In this document: positions 47,346 through 57,146 of the stretch, piece after piece
Layout: each line of letters opens with the position of its first letter
Numbering within the stretch: position 1 is the first letter of the stretch
Source of the DNA: Micromonospora humi
GTDB lineage: Bacteria > Actinomycetota > Actinomycetes > Mycobacteriales > Micromonosporaceae
NCBI RefSeq assembly: GCF_900090105.1
Contig: NZ_FMDM01000023.1
Span: forward strand, 1-64,000
Reading direction: 5' to 3'
DNA: 64,000 bases
Position numbers and translations under genes: made by a program
Notes under the pieces: generated by a model
Databases searched by the model: none
What the model saw: the letters and a program-made list of their open reading frames with translations, nothing else
Told to the model about the DNA's origin: nothing

Positions 47346-47394
47346 GGGCCGCCGGCCGCGCCGCTGGGACGTCCAGCGACGCGGCCGGCGGCCC
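47346..47394. terminator. Bidirectional terminator hairpin
   Basis: A perfect 15-bp stem (47346-47360 with 47380-47394) holds a 19-nt loop that itself can pair (CGCTGG with CCAGCG). It fills the gap between the convergent metallopeptidase and RCC1-repeat genes. Confidence 0.8.
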
Positions 47395-47401
47395 GATCGC
47401 G

Positions 47402-48616
47402 TCAGGGCAGGATCACCTGGGCCGGGGTGGGCCGCTGGACGGTGGTGCCGTCACCCAACTGCCCGCCGCTGTTGTCGCCCCAGCACCACAGGCCGCCGTC
47501 GGTCCGGATCCCGCAGCCGTGATCGGCCACGGCGAGACCACCGGTCCAGGTGGTGGCCGTGCCGACCTGGACCGGCGCGGACCGGTGGGTGGTGGTGCCG
47601 TCGCCCACCTGTCCGGACGCGTTCTTGCCCCAGCACCACAGGCTGCCGTCGGTACGCGACGCACACGACGCGTCACCGCTCGCGGCCACCCGGCTCCAGG
47701 TGGTGGCGGTGCCGACCTGGACCGGCGTGGTCCGGTAGCTGCCGCTCACAGCGAGCTGCCCGTAGCCGTTCTCCCCCCAGCACCACAGCGCGCCGGAGCG
47801 GATGCCGCAGGTGTGCGCGTACCCGGCCGTGACGGCGGACCAGTCGGCTGCGGTGCCGACCTGCGCCGGCGTCGTCTGCGACCCCAGGGTGCCGAGGCCG
47901 AGCTGCCCGTCCGAGCTGAGACCCCAGCACCACAGCGTGCCGTCGGTGCGCACCGCGCAGGTGTGCGCGAAGCCGGTCGAGACGCTCGCCCAGTTGCTCG
48001 CCGTGCCGACCCGCAGCGGGGTGGTCGCGACGTACGGGTCGTCGCCGACGCCCAACTGTGCGGTCCGGTTGAACCCCCAGCACCAGAGCGTGCCGTCGGT
48101 GCGCACGGCACAGGTGTGCGCGGGCCCGGCGCTGACCCTGGCCCAGGTGGTGGCGGCGCCGACCTGCACCGGCACGCTCCGGCTGGTGGTGGTGCCGTCG
48201 CCGAGCTGGCCCCGGAAGTTCGAGCCCCAGCACCACAGCGTGCCGTCGGTCCGGACCCCGCAGGTGTGCCCGGAGCCGCCGTCGACGGCGGTCCAGGTGG
48301 CGGCGCCGATCCGCGCCGGGGTGCTCCGGTTCGTGGTGGTGCCGTCGCCGAGCTGGCCGCCGTAGTTGGAGCCCCAACACCACAGTCCCCCGTCGGCGCT
48401 GATCGCGCACGTGTGCGCGCCGCCGGTGGTGACGCTGGTGACGGCCGGGGCCGCGAGCGCGACGCGCTGCGCCGGGCCGACCCCAGCGGTCGCCGGTCCC
48501 GCCGTCAGCGCGGCGGTGAGCACGACGCTTCCGGTGCACAGCGCCGCCGCGGCGGCGAGAAGCCTCGTCGCACGGCGCCACCGGGTTCGCAGCCGTCCGT
48601 CCTGATGTCCGCTCAT
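47402..48616 (-). CDS. Secreted seven-bladed RCC1-type beta-propeller
   Basis: The 404-residue protein has a Sec or Tat-like signal ([24 protein letters not shown]) and then seven repeats of about 47 residues, each of form [37 protein letters not shown]. Seven blades make a complete RCC1/BLIP-II-like propeller with no extra domain. Each blade has two cysteines (HTC..WCWG), so seven in-blade disulfides are possible. The binding partner is unknown; related secreted actinobacterial propellers include the beta-lactamase inhibitor BLIP-II. ATG 48616 is chosen from the signal peptide. Confidence 0.9.
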   Translation of the reverse strand: MSGHQDGRLRTRWRRATRLLAAAAALCTGSVVLTAALTAGPATAGVGPAQRVALAAPAVTSVTTGGAHTCAISADGGLWCWGSNYGGQLGDGTTTNRSTPARIGAATWTAVDGGSGHTCGVRTDGTLWCWGSNFRGQLGDGTTTSRSVPVQVGAATTWARVSAGPAHTCAVRTDGTLWCWGFNRTAQLGVGDDPYVATTPLRVGTASNWASVSTGFAHTCAVRTDGTLWCWGLSSDGQLGLGTLGSQTTPAQVGTAADWSAVTAGYAHTCGIRSGALWCWGENGYGQLAVSGSYRTTPVQVGTATTWSRVAASGDASCASRTDGSLWCWGKNASGQVGDGTTTHRSAPVQVGTATTWTGGLAVADHGCGIRTDGGLWCWGDNSGGQLGDGTTVQRPTPAQVILP

Positions 48617-48782
48617 GGAATTGTTCTCTCCCAACGATGTCGGTGCCTGGGTGGCGGAGGCGAAGCTGCCCCGGTGGGTCGCCCGGAGACCCACCGCTTC
48701 ACCGCACCGACCCTATGCATCGATTCGATTCGATGCACCTCCGACGAGGGGGAATGACCGGCTTCAGGTGATCTTTTCCCGT

Positions 48783-49421
48783 TCAGCGGACCAGGATGTG
48801 GACCGCGCGGGCGGCGGCGACGGCCGCGACCAGCACGGCGTGCCGGGGTTCCGGCACGTCCAGCAGGCGCTCCGCGCGCACCGCCGCGAGCGGCGCCAGC
48901 CGCCGGTCGGCCAGCACCGTGTCCACCGCCCGCCGGTCACCGCCGCAGACCAGCGCCGCGAGCGTGCCGGCCGCCGGCAACAGCAGGCGTACGGCGAGAT
49001 CGGCGGCATCACCCAGGGCCGCCCTCGCCTGGTTGTCGCGCCGCCGGGCGAACCGCTGCTGGGACCAGCCGCCCGCGGCGGTGCGCCCCTGCACGTACCG
49101 GGTGTCCACCTTGGAGGTCACCAGCTCGGTGCCGTCGACCACGCCGACCGCCACCGCGCCCTTACGGGCCAACAGCAGGCCGAGCCGGCGGGGCGCGGCC
49201 ACGGCGCCGGCGAACGCCGGCAGGTCCGGCGCGGGGCGCGCGCCGGGCGGCGTGTGCAACTCGGCGGTGGCGCCGTCCGGGGCGGTGAGCAGCAACCCGT
49301 ACCCCAGGGCGGTGGTGGTGGGCGGGCCGTGCCGGTCGGCGAAGCCCTCCACCCAGCGGGTGACGCGGGCCGGGTCGACCTCGACCCACCGGCCGCCCCC
49401 GGCTGCGGGTCGGCTACTCAT
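48783..49421 (-). CDS. acVLRF1 family peptidyl-tRNA hydrolase
   Basis: The 212-residue protein contains a VLRF1-type catalytic domain with the glutamine motif GGWSQQRFARRRDNQ and the preceding VDTRYVQGRTAAGG loop. VLRF1/Vms1-like enzymes release nascent chains from stalled large subunits, and the acVLRF1 form is found in actinobacteria. Flanking parts include LGYGLLLTAPDGATAELHTPPG at the N-terminus and HAVLVAAVAAARAVHILV at the C-terminus. It is followed upstream by a LysE gene 18 bp away on the same strand. Confidence 0.85.
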   Translation of the reverse strand: MSSRPAAGGGRWVEVDPARVTRWVEGFADRHGPPTTTALGYGLLLTAPDGATAELHTPPGARPAPDLPAFAGAVAAPRRLGLLLARKGAVAVGVVDGTELVTSKVDTRYVQGRTAAGGWSQQRFARRRDNQARAALGDAADLAVRLLLPAAGTLAALVCGGDRRAVDTVLADRRLAPLAAVRAERLLDVPEPRHAVLVAAVAAARAVHILVR

Positions 49422-49439
49422 GGCACGACGGTACGCGGT

Positions 49440-50072
49440 TCAGCCGGACAGCAGGGTGGCGGCCGCGAGGCCGGCGATCAACCCGCTCGACACCAGGCCG
49501 GTCACCAGGCGCCCGCGCGGGCCGGCCAGCACCCGGCCCACCACCGAACCGCCGCCGGCCACCAGCAGCTGCCAGCTCGCCGAGGCCAGGAACGCGCCGG
49601 TCACGAACCACGCGGCGGTGGCCGGATCCGGGTCGGCGGCGTCGCGGCGGCCGAGCACCAGCGCGGCGAAGTAGAGCACCGTCGCCGGGTTGAGCAGGGT
49701 CAACCCGAGCAACGCGGCGTACGCCCGGCCCGGGGTGTGCCGGCCGCGACCGCCCGGCGCCTCGGCGACCCGCCCGACCCGACGGCCGGACCAGGCACGC
49801 CACAGGCCGTGCGCGGCGATGCCGAGCAGCACCAGCGCGGCGACCACCCGCAGCGGCCCGGAGACCGGGGCGAGGACGCGGGCCAGCCCGGCGCCGCCCA
49901 GCGCGGCGACCGTGGCGTAGAGCCCGTCGGCGGTGGCCACGGCGAGCGCCGCGGCCGCACCGACCCGGAATCCGTTGCGTGCGCTGAGCCCGAGGATGAG
50001 GACCGCGATCGCGCCGACCGGGATCGCGACGCCGTAGCCGGCGACCAGCCCGGCCAGGAACGCGCCGGTCAC
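49440..50072 (-). CDS. LysE family amino-acid exporter
   Basis: The 210-residue membrane protein has about six TM helices and the family N-terminus GLVAGYGVAIPVGAIAVLILGLSARNGFRVGAAAALAVATAD, with a later LTLLNPATVLYFAALVLG. LysE-type proteins export amino acids. GTG 50072 gives the conserved start, and the 365-bp region upstream holds no other likely gene. The 3' end is 18 bp from the acVLRF1 gene start, so they may be co-transcribed. Confidence 0.85.
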   Translation of the reverse strand: MTGAFLAGLVAGYGVAIPVGAIAVLILGLSARNGFRVGAAAALAVATADGLYATVAALGGAGLARVLAPVSGPLRVVAALVLLGIAAHGLWRAWSGRRVGRVAEAPGGRGRHTPGRAYAALLGLTLLNPATVLYFAALVLGRRDAADPDPATAAWFVTGAFLASASWQLLVAGGGSVVGRVLAGPRGRLVTGLVSSGLIAGLAAATLLSG

Positions 50073-50437
50073 GACGGCGGGCGGCGGGTCGAGGCGGCCG
50101 GCAGCGCGCGCTGTCGACGCGCGGCGGTGGCCGCACGGACAGGAACCTGCTTGGGGTACGCCTCGATCACCCGCCCATCCTGCGCGCCGCCCCACTCCCC
50201 CGCCACCCGATTTCCCCGCTCCCGCCCCCGCACCGCCCGCGCCCGGCCCGCTCCCCCCGCCGCTCGGCTCGCTGTCGCCCGCCGCGCCCGCTCCGCGTCG
50301 GCGGTCCGCCGGCTGCTGGACGGTGGGCGTGTCGCGCCTGGTGTTCTTCCGCCGCACGACACGGAGAGTGATCGACAACGCGTCGGGCGCGCCACCCCGG
50401 AGGGGGTGACGCGCCCGCGACGGCGACCGGGAGATCG
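50073..50437. other. Intergenic region between lysE-like gene and suf operon
   Basis: This 365-bp region is C-rich and low in complexity (about 50150-50300 on the plus strand). A 108-codon minus-strand frame (50395-50069) runs through it but is Arg/Ala-rich, has no Shine-Dalgarno and overlaps the lysE start, so no gene is called. The suf terminator hairpin is at its right end. Confidence 0.55.
50385..50416 (-). terminator. suf operon terminator
   Basis: The arms 50385-50398 (GGGCGCGCCACCCC) and 50403-50416 pair with one mismatch around a 4-nt loop, 22 bp beyond the sufT stop. Confidence 0.75.
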
Positions 50438-50860
50438 TCAGACGTTGAAGCCGAGCGAGCGGAGCTGGTCGCGCCCCTCGTCGGTGATCTTGTCGGGGCC
50501 CCACGGCGGCAGCCAGACCCAGTTGATCCGGATGTCGTTCACCAGGCCGCCGCCCGGCCCGGTGGTCAGCGCCTGCCGGGCCTGGTCCTCGATCACGTCG
50601 GTCAGCGGGCAGGCCGCCGAGGTCAGCGTCATGTCCAGCGTGGCGACGTTCTCGTCGTCCACGTGCACCCCGTACACCAGACCGAGGTCGACCACGTTGA
50701 TGCCCAGCTCGGGGTCGACGACGTCCTTCATCGCCTCCTCGATGTCGCCGACGGCGGCCTTGCCGCCGGCCGGCGTGGCCGGGCTGTCCGTCGCCACCGC
50801 GCCGGCCTCCGGCGTCGTGGTGGTCTCGTCCTCGCTCATGCCGCCCCCTCGCTCGCTCAT
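50438..50860 (-). CDS. sufT: SufT/DUF59 metal-sulfur cluster assembly factor
   Basis: The 140-residue protein has a disordered acidic N-terminus (about 1-35) and an MIP18/DUF59 domain: EAMKDVVDPELGINVVDLGLVYGV, LTSAACPLTDVIEDQ with the functional Cys, and the C-terminal VWLPPWGPDKITDEGRDQLRSLGF. SufT-type proteins aid Fe-S maturation of target proteins. ATG 50860 overlaps the sufU stop (ATGA); a second ATG at 50839 with GAGGGGG upstream would omit seven residues. It is the last gene of the suf operon. Confidence 0.92.
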   Translation of the reverse strand: MSERGGGMSEDETTTTPEAGAVATDSPATPAGGKAAVGDIEEAMKDVVDPELGINVVDLGLVYGVHVDDENVATLDMTLTSAACPLTDVIEDQARQALTTGPGGGLVNDIRINWVWLPPWGPDKITDEGRDQLRSLGFNV

Positions 50861-51330
50861 GCCTTCACCTCGGGGCTCACGCCCACACCGGCGCGTGCCG
50901 CGGCGTCCTTGAACGCCATCCACGACAACAGCGCGCACTTGACCCGGGCCGGGTAGCGCGCGACACCCGCGAACGCCACCCCGTCTCCGAGTACGTCCTC
51001 GTCCGGCGTGACCTGGCCACGCCCGGACATCAACTCGACGAACGCCTCATGCACCACCGCGGCGTCACCCGCGGCCCGGCCGCGCAGCAGCTCGTGCAGG
51101 ATGCTCGCCGACGCCTGGCTGATCGAGCAGCCCATCCCGTCGTACGAGATGTCGGTGAACACCGTGCCGTCGGTCGCCACCCGCACGGTGATCTCGTCGC
51201 CGCAGGTCGGGTTGACGTGGTGCGCCTCGCCGACCCGGGCCGCCGGGTCCGTCGCGTCCCGCAGGCCGCGTCCGTGCGGGTGCCGGTAGTGGTCCAGGAT
51301 GATCTCCTGGTAAAGAGAATCAGGATGCAT
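50857..51330 (-). CDS. sufU: Fe-S assembly sulfurtransferase SufU
   Basis: The 157-residue protein has the three conserved Cys of SufU (NPTCGDEI, GMGCSISQAS, RVKCALLSW) and a conserved Asp after the first. It accepts sulfur from SufS through a zinc-dependent relay and passes it to the SufBCD scaffold. The gene starts in TGATG overlap with the sufS stop and ends in ATGA overlap with sufT. Confidence 0.95.
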   Translation of the reverse strand: MHPDSLYQEIILDHYRHPHGRGLRDATDPAARVGEAHHVNPTCGDEITVRVATDGTVFTDISYDGMGCSISQASASILHELLRGRAAGDAAVVHEAFVELMSGRGQVTPDEDVLGDGVAFAGVARYPARVKCALLSWMAFKDAAARAGVGVSPEVKA

Positions 51331-52640
51331 CACGCGAACACCTTCCGCACCTGGTCCAGGCCCGCCACCAGGGCGTCGATCTCCGCCGTGGTGGTGTAGA
51401 GGTAGAACGACGCCCGCGTCATCGCCGGCACCCCGAAGCGGGCGCACACCGGCTTGGCGCAGTGGTGCCCCACCCGCACCTGCACGCCGAGCGAGTCGAG
51501 CACCTGCCCGACGTCGTGCGGGTGCACGTCGCCGAGGGCGAACGAGATCGTCCCGCCCCGGCCGACCGGCACGGACGGGCCGAAGATCCGCAACCCTGGC
51601 ACGGTGGCGAGGGCGTCCAGCGCGTACGCCGTCAGCTCCTTCTCGTGCCACTGGATCGCCCGCATCCCGACCCCGGTGAGGTAGTCCACCGCCGCGCCGA
51701 GCGCGACCGCCTCGGCGATCGGCGGCGTGCCCGCCTCGAACCGGGCCGGCGGCGCGGCGAACGTGGTGCGCGCCATCGTCACCGTCTCGATCATCGAGCC
51801 GCCGCCCATCACCGGCGGCATCGCGGCGAGCAGCTCACCCCGGCCCCAGAGCACGCCGATGCCGGTCGGACCGCACATCTTGTGCCCGGTGAAGACGATG
51901 AAGTCGGCGTCCAGGTCGACCACGTCGATCGGCTGGTGCGGCACCGACTGGGAGCAGTCGAGCAGCAGCAGCGCACCGACCTGGCGGACCCGCTCGGTGA
52001 TCCGCGCGGTGGCGTTGACCGTGCCGAGGATGTTCGACGTGTGCACCAGCGAAACGATCTTGGTGCGCTCGGTGACCAGGTCGTCCAGGCCCGACTCGTC
52101 CAACCGGCCGCCGTCGGTGACCGGGAACCAGCGCAGCGTCGCGCCGGTGCGCTCGGCGAGCAGCTGCCACGGGACGATGTTCGAGTGGTGCTCCATCTCG
52201 GAGATCACGATCTCGTCGCCGGGCCCGAGCCGGAACCGCTCGTCGGCGTCCGCGCGCAGCGAGGCGTTGGAGAACGCGTACGCCACCACGTTGATCGCCT
52301 CGGTGGAGTTCTTGGTGAACACCACCTCGTCCACGCTCGGCGCGTTGAGGAACGCGGCGATCTTCGCCCGCGCGCCCTCGTACGCCTCGGTCGCCTCGGT
52401 GCCCAGCGTGTGCACCGAGCGCGACACGTTGGCGTTGTGCCGCGCGTAGTGCTCGGTGAGCACGTCGAGCACCTGCCGCGGCTTGTGCGAGGTGTTGGCG
52501 CTGTCCAGGTAGACCAGCGGGTGACCGTTGACCTCCCGGTCCAGGATCGGGAAGTCGGCCCGCACCGCCGCCACGTCGAAGCGCGGCACGTCGTCGTACT
52601 GCGGCATGCCCGCCGGGATCGCGATGGAGGAGGAGGTCAT
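51330..52640 (-). CDS. sufS: Cysteine desulfurase SufS
   Basis: The 436-residue PLP enzyme has the Schiff-base Lys in FTGHKMCGPTGIGVLWG, the PLP phosphate and His residues in EMEHHSNIVPW, and the catalytic Cys in RVGHHCAKPVC. It converts cysteine to alanine and delivers persulfide to SufU. It lies 8 bp after sufC on the same strand and overlaps sufU by one base. Confidence 0.95.
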   Translation of the reverse strand: MTSSSIAIPAGMPQYDDVPRFDVAAVRADFPILDREVNGHPLVYLDSANTSHKPRQVLDVLTEHYARHNANVSRSVHTLGTEATEAYEGARAKIAAFLNAPSVDEVVFTKNSTEAINVVAYAFSNASLRADADERFRLGPGDEIVISEMEHHSNIVPWQLLAERTGATLRWFPVTDGGRLDESGLDDLVTERTKIVSLVHTSNILGTVNATARITERVRQVGALLLLDCSQSVPHQPIDVVDLDADFIVFTGHKMCGPTGIGVLWGRGELLAAMPPVMGGGSMIETVTMARTTFAAPPARFEAGTPPIAEAVALGAAVDYLTGVGMRAIQWHEKELTAYALDALATVPGLRIFGPSVPVGRGGTISFALGDVHPHDVGQVLDSLGVQVRVGHHCAKPVCARFGVPAMTRASFYLYTTTAEIDALVAGLDQVRKVFA

Positions 52641-52648
52641 GTCGAGTC

Positions 52649-53422
52649 TCAGGCCCGCGCCGCGCCGGCCCCGGCGACGTACCGCTCGTAGCCCTCTTCC
52701 TCGAGCTTGTCGGCCAGCTCGCGGCCGCCCTGCTCGACGATCCGCCCGGCCACGAAGACGTGCACGAAGTCCGGCTTGATGTAGCGCAGGATCCGGGTGT
52801 AGTGGGTGATCAGCAGCATCCCGGTGTCGCCGGTGTCGCGGACCCGGTTCACGCCCTCGCTGACCACGCGCAGCGCGTCCACGTCGAGGCCGGAGTCGGT
52901 CTCGTCGAGGATGGCGATCTTCGGCTTGAGCAGCTCCAGCTGCACGATCTCGTGCCGCTTCTTCTCGCCGCCGGAGAAGCCCTCGTTGACGTTGCGCTGG
53001 GCGAACGCCGGGTCCATCTGGAGCTTCTCCATGGCCCCGCGCAGCTCGCCGGCCCAGGTGCGCAGCTTCGGCGCCTCACCGTCGATGGCGGTCTTGGCGG
53101 TACGCAGGAAGTTGGCCACCGACACGCCGGGGACCTCGACCGGGTACTGCATGGCCAGGAAGAGACCGGCGCGGGCGCGCTCGTCGACGGACATGGAGAG
53201 CACGTCCTCGCCGTCGAGGGTCACCTCGCCGCCGGTGATCTCGTACTTGGGGTGGCCGGCGATCGAGTAGGCCAGCGTGGACTTGCCGGAGCCGTTCGGG
53301 CCCATGATCGCGTGCGTCTCACCGGAGCGCACGGTCAGGTCGACCCCGTGCAGGATCGGCTTGAGCTCACCCTCGGGCAGCTTGACCGACACCTTCAGGT
53401 CGCGGATCTCCAGGGTGCTCAT
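52649..53422 (-). CDS. sufC: Fe-S assembly ATPase SufC
   Basis: The 257-residue ABC-type ATPase has Walker A GPNGSGKST, signature FSGGEKKRHEIVQL and Walker B AILDETDSGLD, with the SufC-specific GEVTLDGEDVLSM. It binds SufB and SufD and powers scaffold conformational change. ATG 53422 overlaps the Rieske gene stop by one base. Confidence 0.95.
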   Translation of the reverse strand: MSTLEIRDLKVSVKLPEGELKPILHGVDLTVRSGETHAIMGPNGSGKSTLAYSIAGHPKYEITGGEVTLDGEDVLSMSVDERARAGLFLAMQYPVEVPGVSVANFLRTAKTAIDGEAPKLRTWAGELRGAMEKLQMDPAFAQRNVNEGFSGGEKKRHEIVQLELLKPKIAILDETDSGLDVDALRVVSEGVNRVRDTGDTGMLLITHYTRILRYIKPDFVHVFVAGRIVEQGGRELADKLEEEGYERYVAGAGAARA

Positions 53423-53748
53423 TATCGCGTCACTCCATTGCTCGGCGTCATGCTGACGTAGATCTCGCCGTCGCGGACTTCGACGGGGTAGACGGGTACG
53501 GGTTCGGTCGCGGGCAGCCCGGTCGGCTCACCGGTACGCAGGTCGAAACGGGATCCGTGCAGCCAACATTCCAGCGTGCAGCCCTCGACCTCGCCCTCGG
53601 AGAGCGCCACGGCGGCGTGCGAGCACTCGTCGCGGACGGCGTAGAACGCGTCGTCCTCGCCGTGCACGATCGCCACCTGCACGCCGTCCACGTCGGCGCT
53701 GATCGCGGCGCCCTTCGGCACGTCCTCGGTCGAACAGATCCTGATCAT
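53422..53748 (-). CDS. Rieske-type [2Fe-2S] ferredoxin
   Basis: The 108-residue protein is a Rieske domain with C-S-H (DECSHAAVALSEG) and C-x-x-H (LECWLHGSRFDLRTG) ligands. It is encoded between sufD and sufC in many actinobacterial suf operons. Its job there is not established; electron delivery for cluster assembly is a reasonable guess. It overlaps sufD and sufC by one base each. Confidence 0.92.
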   Translation of the reverse strand: MIRICSTEDVPKGAAISADVDGVQVAIVHGEDDAFYAVRDECSHAAVALSEGEVEGCTLECWLHGSRFDLRTGEPTGLPATEPVPVYPVEVRDGEIYVSMTPSNGVTR

Positions 53749-54893
53749 CAGGCGCCGGCCTTGGTGAGGCGCGCCTCGATCGCGTCGCCGAGCCGCTCGC
53801 GCAGGTCCTCGACCGGGATCTTGTTGATCAGCTCGGCGAAGAAGCCCCGCACCACCAGGCGTCGGGCCTCGCCCTCCGGGATCCCCCGGGCCATCAGGTA
53901 GAACAACTGCTCGTCGTCGAACCGGCCGGTGGCGCTGGCGTGCCCGGCGCCGGCGATCTCGCCGGTCTCGATCTCCAGGTTCGGCACCGAGTCGGCCCGG
54001 GCGCCGTCGCTGAGCAGCAGGTTCCGGTTGATCTCGTACGTGTCGGTGCCGGTCGCCTCGGCCCCGATCAGCACGTCGCCGACCCAGACCGTGTGCGCGT
54101 CGTCGCCCTGCAGCGCGCCGCGGTAGCCGACGTTGCTGCGGCAGTCCGGCACCGTGTGGTCGACCAGCTGCCGGTGCTCCAGGTGCTGGCCGGAGTCGGC
54201 GAAGTAGAGGCCGTACAGCTCGGCCTCGCCGCCGCGCTGGGTGTATTCCACCGTGGTGTGCTGCCGGACCAGGTCGCCGCCGAGGCTCACCTGCACGTGG
54301 ATGATCTTGGCGTCCCGACCCAGCTTCACCTTCAGGTGCTGCGCCTGCACCGCGTCGTCGGCCCAGTCGGCGACCGTGACCAGGGTCAGCTTCGCGCCGT
54401 CCGCCACCGCCACCTCGACGTTGTCGGCGAGCGTGGCCGAGCCGACGTGCTCCAGCACCACCGTCACCTCGGCGAACCGGCCCACCTCGACGAACGTGTG
54501 GCCGAACGCCAGCGCCCCGGCGTCCTCGCCGACCGCCCGCAGGCGCACCGGCGCGTCCACCACGGCGTCGCGGGCGACCTGCACCAGCAGCGCGCCGTCG
54601 GCGCCGCCGTAGGCCAGCGCGCTGACCCGGTCGAACGGGGTGAGCACGCTGCCCACCCGGGGGTCGTCGCGGCCGATCCGGCCGACGGTGACGCCCTCCG
54701 GCACGTCGGCGTACTCGTGCCGGACCGTGCCGCGCGACGTCCCGGAGCCGTCACCGGTCAGGCCACGGAGGCGCTTGAGCGGGGTGAACCGCCACTCCTC
54801 CTCCAGCCCGGTCAGGGCCGGGAAGTCGGCGACGTCGTACGAGCGGAGCGCCTGCGACTTGGTCGTGGGCGGCGCGGAAGCCTGGGTAGTCAT
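53748..54893 (-). CDS. sufD: Fe-S scaffold protein SufD
   Basis: The 381-residue protein is the SufD beta-helix scaffold partner. Typical parts are HVQVSLGGDLVRQHTTVEY, GLYFADSGQHLEHRQLVDH, VGYRGALQGDDAHTVWVGDVLI and the C-terminal YLMARGIPEGEARRLVVRGFFAEL. It forms the SufBC2D complex. It starts 88 bp after sufB, with a GGAAGAG site before ATG 54893, and its stop overlaps the Rieske start. Confidence 0.95.
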   Translation of the reverse strand: MTTQASAPPTTKSQALRSYDVADFPALTGLEEEWRFTPLKRLRGLTGDGSGTSRGTVRHEYADVPEGVTVGRIGRDDPRVGSVLTPFDRVSALAYGGADGALLVQVARDAVVDAPVRLRAVGEDAGALAFGHTFVEVGRFAEVTVVLEHVGSATLADNVEVAVADGAKLTLVTVADWADDAVQAQHLKVKLGRDAKIIHVQVSLGGDLVRQHTTVEYTQRGGEAELYGLYFADSGQHLEHRQLVDHTVPDCRSNVGYRGALQGDDAHTVWVGDVLIGAEATGTDTYEINRNLLLSDGARADSVPNLEIETGEIAGAGHASATGRFDDEQLFYLMARGIPEGEARRLVVRGFFAELINKIPVEDLRERLGDAIEARLTKAGA

Positions 54894-54981
54894 CTCTTCC
54901 TTGGTCTGTCTGGTCCGTGACGACGTGGTCTTGCTGACGCGGCGGGCCAGGGTTCCGGCCCGCCGCGCGGGAACGGCGGCG

Positions 54982-56412
54982 TCAGCCGACCGCGCCCTCC
55001 ATCTGCAGCTCGATCAGGCGGTTGAGCTCCAGCGCGTATTCCATCGGGAGCTCCTTGGCGATCGGCTCGATGAAGCCGCGCACGATCATCGCCATCGCCT
55101 CGTCCTCGCTCAGGCCCCGGCTCATCAGGTAGAAGAGCTGGTCGTCACTGACCTTGGAGACGGTCGCCTCGTGCCCCATCGACACGTCGTCCTCGCGGAT
55201 GTCGACGTACGGGTAGGTGTCGGAGCGGGAGATGGTGTCGACCAGCAGCGCGTCGCACTTGACCGTGCTGCGGCTGCTGTGCGAACCCTCCAGCACCTGC
55301 ACCAGACCGCGGTAGGACGTGCGGCCGCCGCCCCGGGCGATCGACTTCGACACGATGGTCGAGGAGGTGTGCGGCGCCGCGTGCACCATCTTGGCGCCGG
55401 CGTCCTGGTGCTGGCCCTCGCCGGCCATGGCCACCGAGAGCACCTCGCCCTTGGCGTGCTCGCCGGTCATGTAGACCGCCGGGTACTTCATGGTGACCTT
55501 GGAGCCGATGTTGCCGTCGACCCACTCCATGGTCGCGCCCTCGTGGCACACGGCGCGCTTGGTGACCAGGTTGTAGACGTTGTTCGACCAGTTCTGGATG
55601 GTCGTGTAGCGGCAGCGCGCGTTCTTCTTGACCACGATCTCCACGACCGCGCTGTGCAGCGAGTCGGAGGAGTAGAGCGGCGCGGTGCAGCCCTCGACGT
55701 AGTGCACGTACGCGCCCTCGTCGACGATGATCAGCGTCCGCTCGAACTGGCCCATGTTCTCGGTGTTGATCCGGAAGTAGGCCTGCAGCGGGATCTCCAC
55801 GTGCACGCCCTTCGGCACGTAGATGAACGAGCCGCCGGACCAGACGGAGGTGTTCAACGCGGCGAACTTGTTGTCGCCGACCGGGATCACCGTGCCGAAG
55901 TATTCCTTGAAGATGTCCTCGTGCTCGCGCAGCGCGGTGTCGGTGTCGAGGAAGACGACGCCCTGCTCCTCGAGGTCCTCACGGATCTTGTGGTAGACGA
56001 CCTCGGACTCGTACTGCGCCGCGACGCCGGCGACCAGCCGCTGCTTCTCCGCCTCGGGGATGCCCAGCCGGTCGTAGGTGTTCTTGATGTCCTCCGGCAG
56101 GTCCTCCCAGCTGGTGGCCTGCTTCTCGGTGGACCGGACGAAGTACTTGATGTTGTCGAAGTCGATCCCGGTGAGGTCGGCCCCCCAGGCCGGCATCGGC
56201 TTGCGGCCGAACAGCCGCAGGCCCTTCAGGCGCAGGTCGAGCATCCAGGCCGGCTCGTTCTTCTTGGCCGAGATGTCCCGCACCACCGCCTCGTTGATGC
56301 CGCGCTGGGCGGACGACCCGGCGACGTCCGGGTCGGACCAGCCGTACTCGTAACGACCGAGGGCGGCGAGCTGCTCCTCCTGGGTCAGGGGCTGGACGAT
56401 CTGCTCGGTCAT
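54982..56412 (-). CDS. sufB: Fe-S scaffold protein SufB
   Basis: The 476-residue protein is Suf[48 protein letters not shown] (scaffold Cys), [40 protein letters not shown] are diagnostic. It accepts sulfur and assembles the nascent Fe-S cluster with SufC and SufD. ATG 56412 overlaps the sufR stop by 4 nt (ATGA), so regulator and scaffold are translationally coupled. Confidence 0.95.
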   Translation of the reverse strand: MTEQIVQPLTQEEQLAALGRYEYGWSDPDVAGSSAQRGINEAVVRDISAKKNEPAWMLDLRLKGLRLFGRKPMPAWGADLTGIDFDNIKYFVRSTEKQATSWEDLPEDIKNTYDRLGIPEAEKQRLVAGVAAQYESEVVYHKIREDLEEQGVVFLDTDTALREHEDIFKEYFGTVIPVGDNKFAALNTSVWSGGSFIYVPKGVHVEIPLQAYFRINTENMGQFERTLIIVDEGAYVHYVEGCTAPLYSSDSLHSAVVEIVVKKNARCRYTTIQNWSNNVYNLVTKRAVCHEGATMEWVDGNIGSKVTMKYPAVYMTGEHAKGEVLSVAMAGEGQHQDAGAKMVHAAPHTSSTIVSKSIARGGGRTSYRGLVQVLEGSHSSRSTVKCDALLVDTISRSDTYPYVDIREDDVSMGHEATVSKVSDDQLFYLMSRGLSEDEAMAMIVRGFIEPIAKELPMEYALELNRLIELQMEGAVG

Positions 56413-57146
56413 CTATCTGTCCTCACAGTGGTGACGGTGGAACCGGACTGGGCGGGAATGTGCGTGGTGCACACGCCGTCGCCGTGCGCGATGGTGGCCA
56501 GGCGCTGCACGTGGGTGCCGACCAGGCGGGAGATCACCGCGGTCTCGGCCTCGCACAGCTGGGGAAACTCGGCGGCCACGTGCGCCACCGGGCAGTGGTG
56601 CTGGCAGAGCTGGCCGCCGGAGGCGATCGTGGACGCGTTGGCAGCGTAACCCTCGGCGGTCAACGCCCCGGCGAGCGCCTCGGCCCGCGCGAGCGGGGCG
56701 TCGCCGGCGTCCTCCATGGCGGCCCGGCAGCGGTTCTCCAGCGCGGCGACCTGGTCGGCCGCGAACTCCGCCACCGCCTCGGCGCCACCGGTGCGGGCGA
56801 TCCACCGCAGCGCGGCGGTGGCCATGTTGTCGTAGTGGTGGGTGCCGCAACGCACCCGGGCCGCCTCGGTCAGCACGAAGACCTTGGCCGGCCGGCCCCG
56901 CCCCCGGCTGCCCCGCACGGCCTGCTCGCGGGCGACCACGTCACCGTCGGCGAGCATCGCGTCGAGGTGCCGGCGGATCGCGGCCGGGCTGAGGCCCAGC
57001 GCCGAGCCGAGCTGCGCGGCGGTGGTAGCGCCCCGCTCCAGCAGCAACTGGGTGACCCGATCCCGGGTCGGCGGGTCGGCAGGCACCGTCGCGCCGGCGA
57101 CCGTACTGGTCACCGACCCTTCGGACAGCGCTGCCACGTTTTTCAC
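56409..57146 (-). CDS. sufR: SufR-type Fe-S-responsive repressor of suf
   Basis: The 245-residue protein has an N-terminal winged HTH ([37 protein letters not shown]) and a C-terminal Fe-S-binding part with clustered cysteines ([25 protein letters not shown]) plus a last one in DGVCTTHIP, the SufR layout. It presumably senses cluster status and represses the operon it heads. GTG 57146 is used ([10 protein letters not shown]); a longer start at 57182 has no site. The region to ctaA is shared between the two divergent promoters. Confidence 0.88.
   Translation of the reverse strand: MKNVAALSEGSVTSTVAGATVPADPPTRDRVTQLLLERGATTAAQLGSALGLSPAAIRRHLDAMLADGDVVAREQAVRGSRGRGRPAKVFVLTEAARVRCGTHHYDNMATAALRWIARTGGAEAVAEFAADQVAALENRCRAAMEDAGDAPLARAEALAGALTAEGYAANASTIASGGQLCQHHCPVAHVAAEFPQLCEAETAVISRLVGTHVQRLATIAHGDGVCTTHIPAQSGSTVTTVRTDR

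Noticed and set aside
50069-50395. 108-codon minus-strand frame in the lysE-suf gap
   Set aside because: Arg/Ala-rich with no domain, no ribosome site, and overlap with the lysE-type gene start.
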